NCBI GenBank assembly: GCA_015179025.1
Contig: WHUX01000016.1
Location: forward strand, 558,001 to 622,000
DNA from: Terfezia claveryi
Lineage: Eukaryota; Ascomycota; Pezizomycetes; Pezizales; Pezizaceae
DNA length: 64,000 bases
Reading direction: 5' to 3'
The first letter of the stretch is position 1, and the number at the start of each line of letters is the position of its first letter. Shown one piece after another: positions 1 to 11,037 of the stretch. Below the pieces are notes generated by a model. The model was not told the DNA's origin. It made no database searches and saw only the letters and a list, made by a program, of their open reading frames with translations. The position numbers and the translations under genes were made by a program.

Positions 1-663
1 GGATTGTATGGGACAAAAATGGCAACAGCTTCGACAACAGCTTCGACAACAGCTTCGACCGTACCTAGCCCTTGTCTCATCCTGGGAATCGCTGGGTGCA
101 TGCACGGCTAGGTATTTTGGTCGACGGCCCTGCACTGTATATGCATACTTACTTATGCATCACCGGTACAGAGTAAATCCCTGGAGAAGAAACGAATCAA
201 CCAGAAATACTTAGCTACCGTATGTTAGTCTGGTCGGAATACACGGTATGTACCTACTTTCACATGCACTCACGCTTTCACGACGGCTGACCCATCATGA
301 CAGATACAGATGATAGGCACTGTCATGCAGTTCATTGCCCATTATTTGTTTTTTCAGGACCAAGACATGAGACATGGGATCAAATCTTGGTGTCAGACCC
401 GGAGGCGGATGAGGCCGACTTGGCGTACAGTACTTACACGTTGCCGTTTCAGTGCCAAGCCTCCTCTCGATTATGAGCATCATGCAGCTCTCTGCCGTCG
501 TGAAACAAATTGGCCAACAATTGGAACGGCTTCAGCAAGGACATGGGTAGGAAGGCTACTTAACACACTCGAGCCTCGCAAAATCACGAGCGGGCGCAAA
601 ACTCGCCACACAGCCCTCGATACGGTTTGCTTTGACGAAGACTGGATGGATGAAAACTCTCAG
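1..663. other. Upstream spacer with a 12-bp triplet repeat
   Basis: No gene is recognised before the transcription factor start. Bases 23-58 are three perfect tandem copies of CAACAGCTTCGA. A 149-codon open frame covers 310-759, but only its last part (from Met codons at 646 or 664) reads like protein of the downstream gene; the earlier part resembles no family and is probably 5' leader or promoter. Confidence 0.5.
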
Positions 664-3600
664 ATGAGTGAGTTCGGGGATGGCACGCCGGAGCCAGAGG
701 CTGGCGGGTTGAACTCAGGAGGCCAGAGGCTGTCCGCTGCAAGAGCTGTACGTGAGTAGTACCTGTACTGAGGAGTTCGCCCGGAGGAAAAAAGTGTTCG
801 GCTCTGCGGCGGTATCATTTGTGCACAGCTTACTGACTGCATTATACAGTGTGATTACTGCCGCCAGAGAAAGGTGAGGATTTGCCCCCAAAGCCTTCTA
901 ATCACAAACAATGCTCATGGTTGGCGTTCGCAGGCCGGCTGTTCGAGAGAAAAGCCTCAGTGCCGCAACTGTAAGAATGCAAAGAGACAATGCACTTACA
1001 CGGACCCAGTACTGAGGAAAGAGAATCCTACAGTAAAAATGTAAGGAGCCGAGATACCAGTCTGTCTCGATATAAGTACTCTGTCCCTGACAGTATACAG
1101 CTCAGGCCAGTTGAGCAGTCTTGGATCGCGCCTGTCAAGGATCGAATCTCTGCTTCCATCATTGAAACCAACGTCACCGTCGATACAGACATCGTCTACC
1201 TCAAGGGAGAGTGAAGCTACCATGGAGAGACTTAGCAAGATTGAGCGGCGGATAGACGGTTTCGATGCTAAGCTTGACAGCATACACACACTTCTAATCG
1301 GCCTCACCAGATTCGCAAACAAGGCAGCTAAGATCACCGATGCCTCTGGCGCTCCAATCCCCCATTCAGCCGTAAATAGGCGATGTAGTACCACTGAAAG
1401 TGACATCACGGTCCACGATGGCCTAGAGGATGATTTGGTACCTGTTGGGGATTCGTTGCTACCTGATGACAATGGAAACACACAGTACCTTGGACGGTCT
1501 TCAAACTACTCCTTTACCGCAGATGCAGAGATGCTTGTTCAGTCACGACTCAGAGGAATGGGCCGTAAAATATCGGCTGCTAAGGGTAGTATAACAGACA
1601 ATAATAACCTGCACCGGAATACCCCCCATGGACAAGCTATTGGCGATTGGCGGGACAAAGAAGTTATTGAGGACGAAGAGGATGTCAATCCTCTCTCTGG
1701 GATGGCAATGCATATGGGAGATATGCACATGGGCGTTGACTCTGCGAATAGTAGAGAGCGGTCGTCACCTATAGAGATAGCCCCAAGACCATCGGGCCTG
1801 GATGAATCCGCTACCAGGAGGTTAGATGAAGCTGCAAGGCTCGCTGGGGTTGGAGGGAGGAAAAGTGGGGGTGATGAAGACTATTATAGTCCTACTGAAG
1901 AGGAAAAACAGATTTTACTCGATCGTAAGTACGCGTTGATGGGTGTCTGTATACGGCAGGATAGAAATCTGACCATCGTCAACCTAGGTATATACACTAA
2001 CCTTGCTGTTGGCCTTCCACTATTTTCCAATATACCGCCTGCCCACCTCATGTGCCAGCTTTTTGAGTCACCAAGTAAATTTATTGCGGAAACCGAATAC
2101 GACTCCTCCTGGGTAACCATTGGATACTGCCTAGCATACTATGGCCTTGGTTTTGAACTTAATACAGAAGATGTAGTACAGCGTCGTAAGGAGGTGGCTT
2201 TAAAGCGAGCCATGGCCCGCAATGCGTGGGCGAGCTTCAAAGACCTACGATTATTTCTAACGCCTGGTATCGAACATGTTCAAGCTTTGATGATGCTCAG
2301 TATTGTTGCACAAGATACCTCAAGGCCCGGGCTATGCTGGATGCTCACTTGTCAAGCGTGCCGATTAGCTCAGGCAATGGGCCTGCATCGTCGTGTTGAC
2401 CCAAATAGCAACGGGTTAACGTCAGCTGATATCGAACTGCGGAAATATATTTTTTGGACACTCTACGTCTTAGATAAGTCTTTCTCCCTTTCGTTCGGAC
2501 GAACTTCATGTTTCCAGGACTATGACTGTGATGTGGAGCTTCCGAAATCCAGCGACACTCCTCCGGGCCCAGACATGGCCCCCATAGATGTGATGGCATG
2601 CTTCCATCCAGAGTACTTCAGGGCGATGGTCGAGCTTGCTAAGCTACAGAGCGCTGTCTATAAGAAGCTTTATTCAGCCCGTGCTTCAAACACTAAAGGG
2701 CGGAGCAAAAGCTGGGTGAAAGAGACAGAGAAGTGGGTCTGGGAGCTTGATTCTAGGCTGCGAATGTGGAAGGAGGGCTTGATTACAGTCAGTGCTAACT
2801 AATAGCTGATGCTCCCGAGTGCCCAAATACTAACAGACCAGTGGACAACAGGACCTAATATCTCAGGCGCACAGCACCCTATTACCTACAGCAAATCGGT
2901 TCCACGAAGAGGTCATTATTTCTCTGGAAAATATGGAATTCTCTTACCACACTCTCATGACTATGATCCATCGGCGACTCTTCCGCCCCGCTGCCGGTGG
3001 GTACGATGATGGGGGGCTAATAACTGGACCCAACACTAGAAAACGAAGTCAGAACATCCTCCTGCATTCGGCCAGATCTGCAATTCATGTAGTTCGAAAA
3101 CTTGGGGACCATAAGAATTATATGAAGACTAAATGGTTGATCCACTCTGCTCATTAATTGTGGTGTGTAGTTGTGTAATGCTGACTTCAGGCATTTGTTC
3201 AGGCTGATCTTGTACCATCCGTTTGCTCCATTCTTTGTTTTATTTTCAAAGATTGTGACAAGCCCAGGGTCCCCGACCAATGACTTGGACATTGAGTTGA
3301 TGCATCAAGTTGGCAACTTTTTACAAAACGTTCGAGCAGGGACGCATGTCCCTGGTGACCCACCGCCCAAAAGTGGTGAACGGAATGAAGAGGAAGGTGT
3401 CAATAAGTTCTTAACTGTAGTTCAGGCTTTCATTAGGGTCGCGAAGAGCTTCATGAAACGTGACAAGGAGCGGATGATCAAAGCAGAGGCGGGGAGACAG
3501 ATGCGGGAGTTGTGGGAGATGCGGGGGATGCAGGAAAGGGCTGAAGATTTGAAAACACAGGGGATAATGAATACCGAATCTCTGAAGTTGCATAATATAA

Positions 3601-4334
3601 AAAATGTATGCGAAACGATGGAAGAGGCAATTCATATTGACCCTACCAGTCAACCCTTCATTCCGATTCTCGGTTATTCCAAGCCCATGTCCACTGGTCA
3701 ATCCTCCACTGACACACAGATTCCTACTTTAACTCGGATTGATTCCCAACGGCAAACCCCAGAGCATGCACAGCTACAACAGCAAAAACAGCAACAAAAA
3801 CAACAACAACAACAACAACAACAGCAACAGCAACAGCAGCAGCAACATCAACATCAACAACGTCATCATCATCATCATCACCACCGTCAGTTCCCCATGC
3901 CGGTGCAACAAGAGCAGCCACAGTATCCGACTGATCCTTCCCCACCGAATCATTACCCCCAACCGCAAACCCCACTTCCCCAAACGCCACTTGGCTATGA
4001 TTGTGGCCAAGGTGACTTTGTTCATTGGAACAGTACTGCCGCGACGCAGTCCATGATGTCTATCAATCATCTACAGGATCTAGCAAGCATGGATGTGGAC
4101 ATGAATTTGGGGGTAGAGGCGCTATACGAGGAAACCCCTGGATATCCAGATGTATTTGACACACATCCACCAGGGGGTGGGCTGCCCAATAATGGGATGG
4201 GGAATTATAACTCTACAGATCAAGCCCCGCGGGCACAGATAGGCCCAGGAGTTGGAAATAACTATATGGAGATGTTTGAAACGGCAGTGAGACAGGGTGC
4301 CATGGATTTCGATTGGATTAATTGGGATGCTTAA
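664..4334 (+). CDS. Zn(II)2Cys6 transcription factor with fungal-specific regulatory domain
   Basis: A nuclear DNA-binding regulator of the GAL4-like class. Proposed exons are 664-747, 850-873, 934-1040, 1101-2787, 2837-3135 and 3191-4334, giving 1,114 residues; every junction keeps phase. The zinc cluster is built across two introns and has perfect spacing: Cys 29, 32, 39, 46, 49 and 56 (CDYCRQRK, then AGCSREKPQCRNC). A short coiled linker (SRLSRIESLLPSL) follows, then the middle homology region (Fungal_trans type, including DSSWVTIGYCLAYYGLG and FEEV/LYHPFAPFFVLF-like segments). The C-terminal third is disordered, with a Gln tract running into a His tract (about 3775-3890). The first Met could also be at 646. 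The fifth intron uses an unusual GTTGAT donor, so that junction is the least certain. The target genes cannot be inferred. Confidence 0.85.
3775..3896 (+). repeat. CAA/CAG microsatellite running into CAT/CAC (polyGln-polyHis)
   Basis: An in-frame trinucleotide tract inside the transcription factor exon. CAACAACAA.. and CAGCAGCAG.. units encode an uninterrupted glutamine run, then mixed Gln/His, then a run of eight histidines. The complementary frames give long Asp/Val and Leu runs that are artefacts of the repeat. Confidence 0.9.
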
Positions 4335-4468
4335 TGACAAGTTTTTTTCTTTCTAGGTTACTGGAATTTTTTTCTACCCTCTGCTGTTTCCTTTCATTGG
4401 GTTATATATATCTATATTGTTCATGTTGTACCGGCGGGCTCGCCTGATACATTCCATTCGCATGTGGA

Positions 4469-4504
<36 letters not shown>

Positions 4505-4844
4505 ATAAATTTGGAGAATATAATTTCAGATTTGAGGGATCTCTGGACAACACTCGACATAATGGGCACATAAATGTCATTGAGATAACTTGGTTCCTGT
4601 TGGTTAAAACGACAATACACAGCGGAATGCCCCCTTGATACCGGGGTAGAGTGATATTATCTCTCTGTTACCAAAATAAACTATAATACACTAAAAGTCC
4701 AATATAAATAAGGTCAAACCTTTCCGGAAAGCAGCGTGACAGAGACATAGGCCATGCGCTGTTCATCCATGCTTTCAAGCATCGCAACAGATGCCCGCGC
4801 CACTAAGGTATCCTACACCCCTCGGCCGTCATCAAAGGAAGCGA
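4335..4844. other. Spacer between convergent genes with TA microsatellite
   Basis: The 3' ends of the transcription factor (+) and the SCP2 gene (-) face each other here. A (TA)n tract covers 4472-4499. No further coding sequence is seen. Confidence 0.6.
4472..4499. repeat. (TA)14 microsatellite
   Basis: Uninterrupted TATATA of 28 bp in the convergent 3' spacer. Confidence 0.95.
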
Positions 4845-5478
4845 TTACAACTTCGCCTTTGGAGGCTCCATGCTCTGCCTCGCGTTCTTTAACACGACCT
4901 GTTTTGCAGAAGAGATCACACATTAGCCCCTCCCCTTCCCTATCCAATCCCATTAAAAAAAAAAATTTAAAAAAAATAAATGAATAAAAAAAAAGATGCA
5001 ACTCACCTCAGCCTTTGTCGCCTTCATCAAATCGCCCTTCACCTTCATCGCCCCACTCATAAACAGCTTCTGCGCCTGGACTTTTCCGGCGACTAGCTTC
5101 CCAAAATCCTCGTCCTTGAAGAGTAATGTGACATCAGGTTGTTGACCCTCGGGTGCTGTGCCCTTCCCTACGGCAACGGACTTTTTGAGATCAATGTACC
5201 AGGATTCAGTCGCGCCGGAAGTGTTGGTGAGGGTGAAGGCGAAGATGGCCCCGCCGCCGGATTTAAGTGCGTTTTGCTTTGCGGATTCGGTGGAGAGTGC
5301 TTGGGAGATGGCGTCGAAGGCGGGAGAGGAGGGGAAGGCGGCTGATGCATGGATGGGGAGGTTGTTAGTCCAGTGTCCACCCTTCCCTAGATCTCTCTCT
5401 GTCTCTCTCTCTCTCTCTCTTTCTTTTTTTTTGGGGGGGCGGGTGTGAGGGGGCCTCCTTACGGTCAGCGAGAGTCAT
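4845..5478 (-). CDS. SCP2 sterol-carrier domain protein with PTS1-like C-terminus
   Basis: A small lipid/sterol-binding protein of the SCP-2 fold, probably peroxisomal. Exons on the minus strand are 5478-5463, 5341-5007 and 4898-4845, with introns of 121 nt (GTAAGG..CAG) and 108 nt (GTGAGT..CAG); phase is kept and the protein has 134 residues, the usual size for a stand-alone SCP2 domain. Family landmarks are AIFAFTLTNTSGATESWYID, KGTAPEG, DVTLLFKDEDFGKLVAGK and AQKLFMSGAMKVKGDLMKAT. The protein ends in Ala-Lys-Leu, an accepted type 1 peroxisomal targeting tripeptide, created by the last small exon. The first intron contains a CT/AG microsatellite. Only five codons and one base lie in exon 1, so automatic annotation could miss the true start. 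Confidence 0.9.
5391..5436. repeat. CT microsatellite plus T and G runs in an intron
   Basis: CTCTCTCTGTCTCTCT.. followed by a T run and a G run, inside the first intron of the SCP2 gene; on the coding strand it is purine-rich. Confidence 0.85.
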
Positions 5479-6966
5479 TTTGCAGCTGTTGATGGTTGGG
5501 GGGGTGTGTGTAGGGGGGGGGTATATTATGAGGTGTCGTGTGGAACTTGAAAAGAGAGAGATGGAAGGTTTGCTGAAGTTAAATCTATCTCTTACCTTAT
5601 TCTTCCTCTCTACAACGAATCTTAAATTTGTAGAAACTTCATTTTACTTATTTTTATATTTTTCTCAGGCCCACCCCCCCTTCCCCCCCCCCCCCCCCCC
5701 CGCCCCAAACAACTTTTGAGGAAGGCGACGCGAAACTAGAAACGTCATGGAAACTAAATGATGGGAAGACATGTGACAGCCGAGGTTTGAGAATAAAGAT
5801 TGGTTATGTATGTATGTGCTGTAGGTAGGTTACTGTACCTACCGTACCTACCGAACGATGTTTCGGGGGCTCGGTAAGTAACCGTTAGCTTTTCTTTTTT
5901 TTTTTTTTTTTTTTTTTTTTTCCTTTTTGTTATTGTTGTCTTTTTTTTTTTTTACCAATATGGATATGCGTTTTGTGCGCTGTGAGTCTGGCTGTGTTGG
6001 GTTGCGGGGGGGGGGGGGGGGGGGGGAGGAGGAACACGGAGGAGCTCGAGTTCGGGGGTTACCTGGTGTTTTCCTGGAAATATAGAGCGAATATCTAAGT
6101 ACCTTGTACAGGACAGTACAGTACAGTTACAATACCTAACATAACTGTATATGCTACCTCCAGTGTATGTGGGGGAATCCGGCACCAGAACATAACGATA
6201 TTGGAGACCTGGTACAAAGCACAAAAGCCCCAAACAAACCTACCAGTTACTTAAACTCGTCGTTTCAAATTATTGGTTACTACGCTATACAACCCATCCT
6301 CAAAATCATTGTTTCAAATTATATATGGTATGGTTGAATCCGAACGGACATTAACGCCTTGCCAGCCTTGCTTTTGGTTCACATGCAGTTTTAGTTAGAT
6401 TGAGAGAAGATAGAAAAACGTCAGCAAGTGAGCTCGGAAAATTCACTTGATGGGCCATCCGAGGAAGTGCCGGCGCGTGTTTTATAGCGTTGAGCCGAGG
6501 CGAGGCGATCGATTGGTTCCTGTGGCGCTGTCAGGACCCTGCCAGGACCCTGCCAGGGTCCTGGCAGAGGGAGGAGTGGCAAGGAGAACCAAACAAACCG
6601 AAAGAGCAAGCTAATTAGGACCCTGTTGGCGGGAAATCTCGTGAGGTGGTCTGGTTCTGGTGAGGGAAAGGCAAACTGGCATCCAAATAGATGCCTAGGA
6701 TTGTCATTGAGGAAATGATGACAAGTAAAACCCGTGCCCTATAGCTATGTAACCCAAGCTCAAATAATACATCAACAAAGAACCCCGTAAGTACCCAGTG
6801 TACATGTACCCAGCAGAAAATGAGATATCCGCGCCGGCAATCTAGATCTACATCGGAGGATGAGCAGAAAACCCGAAAACTCGAACACCTGGGGTAATAG
6901 AGCATCCAGAAAGCAAGCAAAAAATTAGTTGGTCATCAAAGAACAAACATCACAACATGAAACCGT
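5479..6966. other. Gene-free spacer rich in homopolymers
   Basis: Upstream side of the SCP2 gene and downstream side of the BAG gene. It holds runs of 19 C (5683-5701), 27 T (5895-5921), 13 T (5941-5953) and 21 G (6006-6026). A short direct repeat (CAGGACCCTGC, 6532-6553) is also present. Open frames here are short and match nothing. Confidence 0.6.
5683..6026. repeat. Cluster of long homopolymers (C19, T27, T13, G21)
   Basis: Four long homopolymer runs lie within 350 bp. Run lengths are prone to sequencing error. Confidence 0.9.
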
Positions 6967-7803
6967 CTACAAGGAGGATCCTCCCTTCTTGAGAGCACCG
7001 TCCAGGGTCTCAAGCACTCGCTGAATCTCCTTGACCACCTCCTTCCTTCGAAGTCTCACAGCCGGGTCCTCGCTCTCAATGCCATCCAGCTTCAGCAATT
7101 CACCCATGATTGTCTCTGATATCTTTCGGTGGGTGTCTTCCCTCTCCTTCGCATCCGTGGGTGGGTCCGAAACAAATGCCTGGGTGAGGTCTCCAGTCTT
7201 GTCTTGGACAGCCTGCTTCACAGCTTCAATCTTCTCACTGGGGCTCAGTTTCTTTGGTGGAGCAACAGTCTCCGGCTTCTTCACCGAGATTGGCTTTTGT
7301 TGGCTCGCCATGCACAGCACCTTCGTCCCACTCCCCATTCCCAGGCTCCTGAGCGTTACCGAATCGTCTTTGAGATTCCTCCCAAGCCCAACTAAAGAGA
7401 TCCTGCTTGTATCCACCCCCGTTTTTTGGGCAGCTTTTGCACGAAGTGCTCCAACAGTTACGATTCCACTCGAGATAGCTCCTAGCGAAAATTGGAATTC
7501 GTAGTCATTTTTGCCGTGTTTGACATATATAACGTCTTCCGTTCTCTCAGGGTCCTCCAGTTCTCCAGTCGCCTTGTTGCTAGTGAGATTGTTGAAAAAT
7601 TTGCGCATTGTGAAGAGCGTTGTAATAACAAGCCCGCTCGTGAGCAGAATCTGAGGTAGTAGATCGACTAAGGGGGTGTCGGGTGAGGAGTACTTCGACA
7701 GCACAGTGCGGACGGTCGGTGGCAGTGAAGAATGGAGGGTGAGGAGGAACGACTCGACGGAGTCGATATAATGTTGTGGGAACCCTGGATACGCCAGCTT
7801 GAC
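6967..7803 (-). CDS. Membrane-anchored ubiquitin-like/BAG-domain cochaperone (5' end unresolved)
   Basis: An Hsp70 nucleotide-exchange cochaperone of the BAG family, resembling fungal Snl1/Bag proteins of the ER or nuclear envelope. The stop is at 6967-6969. The open frame continues upstream of its first ATG (7608) to an acceptor (CCACCATAG) at about 7804-7808, so at least one 5' exon is missing; a strong GTAAGT donor at 7923-7918 fits, but no Met codon is found just before it. Order of features: a hydrophobic segment (LLPQILLTSGLVITTLF), a ubiquitin-like region (EFQFSLGAISSGIVTVGALR to GTKVLCMAS), a linker, then the BAG three-helix region (SEKIEAVKQAVQ.. to EIQRVLETLDGALKK). It acts by binding the Hsp70 ATPase domain; membrane attachment is inferred from the hydrophobic stretch. 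Confidence 0.8.
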   Translation of the reverse strand, partial: VKLAYPGFPQHYIDSVESFLLTLHSSLPPTVRTVLSKYSSPDTPLVDLLPQILLTSGLVITTLFTMRKFFNNLTSNKATGELEDPERTEDVIYVKHGKNDYEFQFSLGAISSGIVTVGALRAKAAQKTGVDTSRISLVGLGRNLKDDSVTLRSLGMGSGTKVLCMASQQKPISVKKPETVAPPKKLSPSEKIEAVKQAVQDKTGDLTQAFVSDPPTDAKEREDTHRKISETIMGELLKLDGIESEDPAVRLRRKEVVKEIQRVLETLDGALKKGGSSL

Positions 7804-7807
7804 CTAT

Positions 7808-7845
7808 GGTGGGGGGGTGGGGGGGTGGGGGGGTTTGGGGGAGGT
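7808..7845 (+). repeat. G-run array, potential G-quadruplex
   Basis: Three runs of seven G separated by single T, then GGGGG. On the minus strand this is the C-rich polypyrimidine tract directly before the proposed acceptor of the BAG gene. Confidence 0.85.
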
Positions 7846-7923
7846 TTGTGAAGAGGCAAAGGTAATTTTCTCGTCTCTCTTTGCTACGGTGAAAAATATT
7901 AGGGATCATATCAATAGACTTAC

Positions 7924-9136
7924 CAAACGCGGCAGGGGTTTTGGAAAAGGACACTTGGCGTCAAGATTCACTCAGCAAACCATCATGATGACGAGTCACC
8001 AACTTTATCAGTACTCCGGTTCGAGAACAGAGTCTGGCTGCATTTATTACAGTACAAGTGCCTAACTGTCTCCAACGTACCTCTACAGCAGCATGGGTAT
8101 CTAGGTATCAACCTTCATAACTCATGGTCATGAAACACCTGCACAGACCACCTGGGTTCAGGCAACTCTATCCCGCGGGGAGTCGACATTTACGGTTACG
8201 CGTACGCTCTGTGAGAATAAGATATCTTATATATGACATTTACTGTCAGTTGCCAGTCGGTGGAATGCTAGAAACCTCCGTTCCGTTGCCAACTTTGAGT
8301 TTTCCAACTTGAGACAGCCCCCTTCAAGTGCCAGAAAGCAGTTTCGTTGGCACCACCTGAGGGTATTGGTTGGAAACACTGCATTACATCGATTCAAATT
8401 ACTGTAGCTATGATGCTGATCCTATGCTCCACCAGATTTGGCTACCTATTGTCAACATCCGGTGCACCTTGGTCCAAGCTCAAGTATACTGTTGCGTTAG
8501 ACCTGTTTGCAATCCTTCAAGTTCTATTGGAAAGACGGTCGGGCCGTGTTCGGGTCCGGGCATCTGCTGGGTCAGGTCCAGCGGCATCTTCTTGTGCGTC
8601 AGCATAAGCGAATGACAATCTCGATGTGCTGATTGGGAGATTCGAGCGATGTATCAGCCTTCCAATATGGTTAACCTATCGTGACCATTTGTTTGGGATG
8701 CGAAGGGTGAAAGATGGTTTAGGTGGCTGAACTGAGCTTCGGGTTAAGACACCACTCACACTACAGGCATGTCTGTGAAATGACATGCAAACTGCGCTGC
8801 CGGGTTTGGAAACGATCATTACGATGTTGAACAACCGTACGACCACGCTGGGTCTGAGCTAGGGAGACAATGCTGTTTGGCCGGTGTGAAGATAGAGCTC
8901 CCGTCGAAAGAGAGCTCTATATAATAGACACAAAGCCTTCTAAGGCCCTCAACAGCTCACAACTTAGCCCCTAAGGAACTGGTGCCAGAAGAGAAGATTG
9001 CTTAATCACGAATTTTAAATTTTACTACGGAGAAGTCATATTTGGCTGTTCGAATACACCGGATTCCCGAAGTACCGATATTTGCCTAGGTATCAATCAC
9101 ATAACATAATCTAAGGCCTACGTTGGAAGACAAGCA
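7924..9136. other. Divergent promoter spacer
   Basis: Lies between the 5' side of the BAG gene (-) and the acidic protein gene (+). It probably contains the missing first exon of the BAG gene. A TATA box is seen at 8918-8924. No other gene is recognised. Confidence 0.5.
8918..8924 (+). promoter_or_regulatory. TATA box upstream of acidic protein gene
   Basis: TATATAA, about 210 bp before the ATG at 9137, directly after two GAGCTC sites (8896-8901 and 8912-8917). A plausible core promoter; the transcription start is not visible from sequence. Confidence 0.5.
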
Positions 9137-11037
9137 ATGAACGATATCATGGACCATCGACGATGCTCTGCGCCACAGGGTTCATTCAAAATACCCTGGA
9201 ATGCGCAAGAGAACCTGGCAACTAGTATTCCACGGGCTCACAGTGTCTCTTACCCATCACAAGTCCTTTTCAAGCAGGCGAGCATGTGCCACCCGAATCT
9301 GGGGTTCACCGTTCATCCAGATAATGTTAATAGCGGGCCAGAGGTTTGCGATTCTTGTTCTCGCGTTCTACCACAGATAGTGCCAATGATAAATGGCAGT
9401 ACACCATTAATCAATCCAGGACCAATGGCAGATGTAAATCCACTGTATACGTACAGTGTGAATGTGATCCTGCCGTCTTCCCCCAGGCGTGCTCCTGTGC
9501 CAGGATTTTCATTTGATCACGACAAAATTCAAGCGCTAGCGAGCAGTCTTGAGGACTTGCTACGGCAGCATCGCCAAGGAAGAGAGCCACTTAATTTACG
9601 AGCTCTCGAGTCACGGGAAGAACTTCCTTTAAAGGAGACCACTGCGTGGAGATGGGAGGGCGAGGAGGAAGAAGTGTACACTTTCCCGTGGAGAGGAGAT
9701 CGAGATACTACCTCTCCTAGCGGTCCTAGTAGAGACCCTAGTATTAGGAACTTGCTTAATGACCCAATTGAGCACATTGACCCCACACAGCTAAGCTCGG
9801 ATACAGAAGATATAATCATGCATGACCAGGGCGAAGATCCTCAAATTGAGGGACAACTCGAGGGTTCAATCTTCTTGCAGGGCCAGGAGGAAGAGGAGGA
9901 AGAGGAGGATGAGGAGGATGAGGAGGATGAGGAGGATGAGGAGGATGAGGAGGATGAGGAGGATGAGGAGGAAGAGGAAAATGAGGAGAATGAGAAGGAA
10001 GGGGAGGAAGAGGGGGATGAGGGGGATGAGGGGGATGAGGTGGAAGAGGGGGAAGAGAGGGAAGAGGGGAGTGATGGTGTGAAGGAAGATACTCAATCGG
10101 TAGTGGGAGGCCAAGAAGACATGGAAGATACAATCGAGAATCTTTTACATATTGGGCTAGATCCACCTGTACCTCAGCCTGTTGCAGCAGATCTGCGACC
10201 TATCAAACCTGGGCTTCCTGAGTTCTGGGACACGCCAAAATCAGTCACGGCACCTTCATCGGGGAACAAAATTTGGATTAGTTCGTGCTTTTTCGTCGGA
10301 CTTGGGTTCAATAGTGTTGGAAGATATGAGTACACCCAAATGATCCTTCCCAGGCGCTCAGGGGAAAGAGTGCAACATATTGCTACTACAACCTGTGACA
10401 AATGTGGGACTGTTGTCATGTACGGCCGATATAACAGTCCTGAGGTGGTGCCAGAACACCCCCGGGTTTCGGTCTATATCTTGCGATTGGAAGCTGAATT
10501 GGTAAAGCCCTATGTGAGTATCTGACAACCGTACCGTACGTGCTTGCTACTGACACCTGGACATAGAGACGCGGTATTCAGTTTGTTGATAGCTGGCCTG
10601 ATATCGATCTAATTATTCACAATGACCTATTTCAAATAACAGAGTACTATGTGGAAGATCATAGTACCCCACATTGGGTCATTCAGCATTCCAACAGTTG
10701 GGATGCTGTAAAGAAGGCGATTATGGGAGGAATGACATGGGCTCAGCATTGGTACCCATTAAAACTGCGTGAGCATCTGAATTGTTTGGTTGTCTATATT
10801 CAGGCACTCCGGTACCTCCTCATGTGCAAGATCCTAATGGCAACTGAGAGTGTTGAATTCGGTGGGCTCCGCTGGGAGATGCCGAGACCTGAGTTTCACC
10901 GGGGTTCCATCGCTGAGGAGTTTAGGTGCTGGGCTGGCCTCCAGCTCGTTGTTTTCAAAAGCATATCCGGCGGCTATGGAAACTTTCTTGACTTTAGCCC
11001 CGATGCGAATGACGGTTCAGGTGGCTTTGGTTACTGA
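9137..11037 (+). CDS. Unrecognised protein with long acidic tract and CxxC motifs
   Basis: Two exons, 9137-10513 and 10567-11037, separated by a 53-nt GTGAGT..TAG intron in phase 0, give 615 residues. I do not recognise a family. The N-terminal third is Pro/Ser-rich with one CDSC pair. The centre has a Glu/Asp-Glu tract (about 9886-10076). A more ordered C-terminal region starts near FWDTPKSV and contains WISSCFFVGLGFNSVGRYEY, a second Cys pair (CDKCGTVVMYGR), VSVYILRLEAELVKPY across the splice site, then WPDIDLIIHNDLFQITEYY and WAQHWYPLKLREHL. The two CxxC pairs could bind a metal, but they are far apart. The C-terminal domain reads as folded and conserved, which argues for a real gene. The acidic tract suggests a nuclear or chromatin partner; that is inference only. 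Confidence 0.7.
9886..10076 (+). repeat. GAGGAxGAG low-complexity tract (poly-Glu/Asp)
   Basis: About 190 bp of GAGGATGAGGAG-type 9-bp units, purine-only on the plus strand, encoding an acidic run in the gene at 9137-11037. Frames on the other strand give Pro-His-Pro or Leu repeats that are artefacts. Confidence 0.9.

Noticed and set aside
3724..4070. Minus-strand frames rich in Asp/Val or Leu
   Set aside because: Shadows of the CAA/CAG and CAT repeats of the transcription factor exon.
9816..10166. Pro-His-Pro and Leu-Ile repeat frames on the minus strand and Arg-Met repeats on the plus strand
   Set aside because: Alternative readings of the GAGGAT repeat that codes for the acidic tract.
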